Assembly (NCBI GenBank): GCA_017444325.1
Contig: JAFSWV010000182.1
Span: 1-8,533 of the forward strand
Source: a bacterium
GTDB lineage: Bacteria; Auribacterota; UBA3054
Length of the DNA: 8,533 bases
Direction of reading: 5' to 3'
The translations under genes were made by a program, and so were the position numbers. Of this stretch, positions 5,752 to 8,533 are shown one piece after another. Within the stretch, counting starts at the first letter, position 1, and each line of letters begins with the position of its first letter. The notes below the pieces were generated by a model. The model was given only the letters and a program-made list of their open reading frames with translations. It did no database searches and was not told the origin of the DNA.

Positions 5752-6750
5752 ATGCGGCTCAAAAACCGTTTGGTTATCCTTGCTTTGATATTTGCCGCCC
5801 TAAGCTCGCACGCCAAGGGCGGCGGTAAGGTATACGTCGTCACCGATCTTGAAGAAAAATGGTTCCACGCGGAAGGCTTCACCTTCGGCGTTTTCGAGGA
5901 AGGAAGCGACGAACCTCTCTGCTCCATGGTGACCGACAAAAGAGGCGTCGCCAAAAGCCCGAAACTGCCGCCGGGAAACTACGTCGTGAAGAACACGGTG
6001 GCGACCATGGGATACCGCCTCTCGGATGACGAACCTGTTACCATAGAAAAAGGCAACGTCGCCATCTATGTCGACGTGTTGAAAAACTCATTGAATGACA
6101 AGACCAACGAATACTTCTCGGTTGGTCCTAACAAGGGGGATGTAACCCTGACTTATTCCGCGAAAATATCGCAAAAAGGCTTGGCGGTCATTGAGAGTTC
6201 CCGCCTGCTGGGCTTCTGCTGCGTGCACGAACGCGAATGGGACGATTCCTTCACGCCGGACTTTTCCATGGTCTATTCGCCTTCCTTCAAGAAATACACC
6301 GCCCGCGCCCCGAAAGATTTCCTTAAACATCGTATGAAGTCATATCTTGTTGGAAACGACCTCAGCCTTTCCTTAATCGGCATGATCGATTATTTCAGGC
6401 TTTATTCCATAGACAAGAACGAGGACAAGGGCTATTATCTCGGCCACAAAAATGGGAAGGCCGCCCTTTCGGGAAGCATGGCTTTGAGCGACAAGGAGTG
6501 CGAGTTTTTGAAAAACGGAAGATGGTCCCTGAAATCCTTCTGGGAATATTCGTATTTTTACGGCGGCGCCACCTTCATCCTGGAAGAATCGGGAAACAAT
6601 TGGGTCTTTACCGAAGATTTTTCCGGGGAAAACGGCTTCGGCTGCGCGACGAACATCAAAATAAACCGGAAAAGCGGAAAAATAAAAGCCGTGATCACTT
6701 CCAAGAACGCCCTGGGCGTGAACATCCGCCACTTCCCCGCCACGCGTTGA
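5752..6750 (+). CDS. Secreted protein with SpaA/Cna_B-like beta domain, second of the KGGGK paralog pair
   Basis: A 332-aa paralog of the preceding protein. It begins MRLKNRLVILALIFAALSSH, is probably cut after SHA at 21, and the mature form starts KGGGKVYVV. Its beta domain (about 26-110) reads GFTFGVFEEGSDEPLCSMVT, then DKRGVAKSPKLPPGNYVVKN and TMGY, aligning closely with the first protein. The centre (115-245) is diverged. The aromatic block returns as NGRWSLKSFWEYSYFYGGA (255-273) and the C-terminus as NRKSGKIKAVITSKNALGVN (305-324) then IRH. It starts two bases after its neighbour's stop codon with no Shine-Dalgarno, so translation is probably coupled to that of gene one. The stop lies 4 bp from the stop of the convergent thrE gene, and I see no terminator hairpin between. 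Function unknown; the pair arose by tandem duplication followed by strong divergence. Confidence 0.85.
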   Translation: MRLKNRLVILALIFAALSSHAKGGGKVYVVTDLEEKWFHAEGFTFGVFEEGSDEPLCSMVTDKRGVAKSPKLPPGNYVVKNTVATMGYRLSDDEPVTIEKGNVAIYVDVLKNSLNDKTNEYFSVGPNKGDVTLTYSAKISQKGLAVIESSRLLGFCCVHEREWDDSFTPDFSMVYSPSFKKYTARAPKDFLKHRMKSYLVGNDLSLSLIGMIDYFRLYSIDKNEDKGYYLGHKNGKAALSGSMALSDKECEFLKNGRWSLKSFWEYSYFYGGATFILEESGNNWVFTEDFSGENGFGCATNIKINRKSGKIKAVITSKNALGVNIRHFPATR

Positions 6751-6754
6751 ATTG

Positions 6755-8002
6755 TTAGACGCCGCGGTGCTTCCCGAACTTTATTTTCGAGGAAAGGAAA
6801 GACATTATGATGATGCCGCCGGCTATGGCGGCGGCGACTTTCAGCGCCATGAAGCCCGTTTCGGCGGCGGGATGAAGTTTGTCTTTCACCATGAAATAAG
6901 CCGTCCAGAAAATGTCGCCTCCGGGGACCAGCGGGATCAGTCCGCAGGTCAGGAAAACAGTAGCCGGAGTTTTCCTTAAATGCGCCAGCGCCCAGCTGAC
7001 TATTGCGACCGTCACGGCTCCGCAGAAAGCAGCTTCCGCTGTGGGCAGGAAATTGCCGGCCAGAAGGAAAGCGCCCCAACCGAGCATGCCGGTCAAGCCG
7101 CAGTCAAGGTAATTCTTCCTGGGAGTGCCGAACTGCACCGAGAAAGCCGTCGTGGCGACAAAGGCTGCCAGAAGCGTCCAGTACCACTCGTTCGCTATGC
7201 GCTCGGCGTAAGGGGAACCGGAAAAGGAGACGTTCTTCAGGACCAAAGTGTCGAATGACAAGGCCAGCGAAATGCCGAGTGCGATACAAACTATGGCGAA
7301 AAAGGCGTCGAACAGCCTGGTGGCGCCGGAAATGTAATCCTCGTTGCCGAGATCCATCATGCCGTTCGTGAAGAAGACTCCCGGCACGAGCGTGATGATC
7401 GTTCCGATAAAGAGATTCGGCAGATGCAGCTTTACAGGGCTGATATGGAAAAGCACGAGACATACCAAGCCGCCGATGAGCCCGCCCAAAAGATTGGAGA
7501 TCATGCGGGGGAAACGGGAAGAGGCGAAGACCACGAACAGACCGAGGAAAAGACCGGAGATGAAAGTGGCCGTGGCGTCGGAAAGACTTCCGCCGAACAG
7601 AAACGAAACTGAAAAAACGCCAATCGTAACGGACAGCAGGATCTCCCACCAGGGTTTCCATTTTATTTGCTTTATCTCATTTAATCTGCGTTCCAGATCG
7701 TCAAGGCTGAGCTTTCCTTCGGCGCATTCCCTGCTCAGCTGGTTTACGGCCACCACCATTTCCGTTCTGGGGCCTTTTATAGGAACATTCCTGACGTTCG
7801 CGTGATCATGACCGGAAGCGATTATGCCGTTGCCAAGAACGATGAAGCTTTTCTCCTCAACGCCGAAACTGGAGGCGATCCTGTCCATCGTCTCGCCGAC
7901 GCGCTTGATTTCCGCGCCGTTCTCCAAAAGGATCTGCCCGGCTTCCACCGCCAGATCCAGAGCTTTCTTTTTCTCGTTTTCGGTCAATTCGGTCATGCTC
8001 AT
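6755..8002 (-). CDS. thrE: ThrE-type threonine/serine exporter (fused DUF1212-DUF3815)
   Basis: A 415-aa inner-membrane transporter of the ThrE family, which exports threonine and serine using the proton motive force. The N-terminal DUF1212 part has a cytosolic head (about 10-115: LAVEAGQILLENGAEIKRVG, ETMDRIASSFGVEE, then NQLSRECAEGKLSLDDLERRL) and five membrane segments between about 118 and 250. It contains the conserved LVPGVFFTNGMMDLGNEDYI and SGATRLFDAF. The C-terminal DUF3815 part (about 270-405) has five more segments with FGTPRKNY and GLIPLVPGGDIF. Some bacteria split these domains into two proteins (YjjP, YjjB); here they are fused, as in Corynebacterium ThrE. An in-frame stop at 8006-8008 rules out a start upstream of 8002; the ATG at 7996 is the alternative. 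Neither has a good ribosome-binding site. The substrate is assigned by family only. Confidence 0.9.
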   Translation of the reverse strand: MSMTELTENEKKKALDLAVEAGQILLENGAEIKRVGETMDRIASSFGVEEKSFIVLGNGIIASGHDHANVRNVPIKGPRTEMVVAVNQLSRECAEGKLSLDDLERRLNEIKQIKWKPWWEILLSVTIGVFSVSFLFGGSLSDATATFISGLFLGLFVVFASSRFPRMISNLLGGLIGGLVCLVLFHISPVKLHLPNLFIGTIITLVPGVFFTNGMMDLGNEDYISGATRLFDAFFAIVCIALGISLALSFDTLVLKNVSFSGSPYAERIANEWYWTLLAAFVATTAFSVQFGTPRKNYLDCGLTGMLGWGAFLLAGNFLPTAEAAFCGAVTVAIVSWALAHLRKTPATVFLTCGLIPLVPGGDIFWTAYFMVKDKLHPAAETGFMALKVAAAIAGGIIIMSFLSSKIKFGKHRGV

Positions 8003-8010
8003 ATCTTATC

Positions 8011-8050
8011 AAAAAGAAAAGGCGCCTTGAGTATTCCCCCAAAGCGCCTT
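8011..8050 (-). terminator. Rho-independent terminator of the rRNA operon
   Basis: On the minus strand AAGGCGCTTT (8041-8050) pairs with AAGGCGCCTT (8019-8028) over ten positions with one G-U pair, closing a 12-base loop. It is followed by a U-rich tract down to 8011. It starts about ten bases past the 3' end of 5S rRNA, the expected place for an rrn terminator. Confidence 0.9.
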
Positions 8051-8060
8051 CAAAATTGAA

Positions 8061-8172
<112 letters not shown>

Positions 8173-8208
8173 TAAAAATATCGGAAAGGAAGGTTCTTTA
8201 AGAAGTGA

Positions 8209-8236
8209 GGCTTGAGAAAAATATATAAATCAAGCC
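8209..8236 (-). repeat. Inverted repeat across the 23S 3' end and 23S-5S spacer
   Basis: TCAAGCC at 8230-8236 and GGCTTGA at 8209-8215 are reverse complements separated by 14 AT-rich bases. On the minus strand the first arm is the 3' terminal strand of 23S rRNA, which should pair with the 23S 5' end, and the second arm lies in the spacer. It could be an alternative fold before processing or part of a processing signal. Confidence 0.5.
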
Positions 8237-8533
8237 AATCGTGCCTTTAGTACAGGTTAGCTGAAACCATTGCTGGTCTTACACACCCTGCCTATCAACG
8301 TGGTAGTCTACCACGAGCCTGATGGGGAAATCTAATCTTGGAGGGGGCTTGGCACTTAGATGCTTTCAGTGCTTATCCCGTCCCGACATGGCTACCCGGC
8401 GCATACCCTTGGAAGGATAACCGGAACACCAGCGGTCGGTCCATTCAGGTCCTCTCGTACTATAAACAGCTCTCCTCAGATTTCCTACGCCCACAGCAGA
8501 TAGGGACCAAACTGTCTCACGACGTTTTGAACC
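8229..8533 (-). rRNA. rrl: 23S ribosomal RNA, 3' end (cut by window edge)
   Basis: About 305 bases of the 3' part of 23S rRNA (domain VI), minus strand, continuing past the right edge. The sarcin-ricin loop AGTACGAGAGGACC is at 8448-8461. Other universally conserved blocks are GTTTGGTCCCTATCTGCTGT toward the edge, GATAAGCACTGAAAGCATCT, and the terminal GTACTAAAGGCACGATTGGC. The 3' end is placed near 8229 by the terminal helix strand GGCTTGA; the exact end depends on pairing with the 5' end outside the window. Confidence 0.96.

Noticed and set aside
6755..8059. Plus-strand open frames and the 173- and 185-aa minus-strand frames in the thrE region
   Set aside because: They overlap the ThrE frame, whose conserved motifs run from end to end; the others are Arg/Ser/Pro-rich in the way of out-of-frame reads.
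8173..8228. tRNA gene in the 23S-5S spacer
   Set aside because: The spacer is about 56 bases and AT-rich; it lacks room for a tRNA and has no T-arm motif.

Overview
The window is a stretch of bacterial chromosome that ends in a ribosomal RNA operon. Reading left to right it holds: the first 56 codons of a TetR-family repressor (minus strand, cut by the window edge) with a visible promoter and a doubled palindromic operator; a secreted caspase-like (peptidase C14) protein with an EF-hand loop (minus); a 43-bp perfect palindrome; an unrecognised cytosolic protein of 393 aa (minus); a YhcG/DUF1016 PDDEXK nuclease (minus); a tandem pair of secreted paralogous proteins whose predicted mature forms both begin KGGGK and carry a SpaA/Cna_B-like beta domain (plus); a ThrE-type threonine/serine exporter (minus); and the 5S rRNA and 3' end of the 23S rRNA (minus), with a strong rrn terminator.

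The organism cannot be named safely from this sequence. Sigma70-type promoters, Shine-Dalgarno sites on most minus-strand genes, Sec signal peptides and a linked 23S-5S order show an ordinary bacterium. A secreted caspase-like protease next to lineage-specific secreted beta proteins is reminiscent of the PVC group (Lentisphaerota, Kiritimatiellota or relatives), but this is a low-confidence impression. The 23S segment at 8229-8533 is the best material for placing it.

The genes do not form one obvious pathway. The minus-strand genes at 307-4532 look like separate transcription units: each has its own intergenic space, and several have a visible promoter, hairpin or terminator. The YhcG gene is visibly more AT-rich than its neighbours, which suggests acquisition. 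The two KGGGK genes are separated by 2 bp and are surely one operon; they run divergently from the nuclease gene and converge on thrE with only 4 bp between stop codons. thrE begins about nine bases after the U-tract of the rrn terminator and has no clear ribosome-binding site, so its expression may depend on readthrough of that terminator.

The most unusual items are the KGGGK paralog pair, the signal-peptide-bearing caspase with an embedded EF-hand, the 43-bp perfect palindrome without a U-tract, and the tandem TGAC-N5-GTCA operator lying over the tetR -35 box. I did not find a recognisable new defence or mobile system; the uncharacterised 393-aa protein beside the nuclease is the one place where an undescribed function could be hiding.
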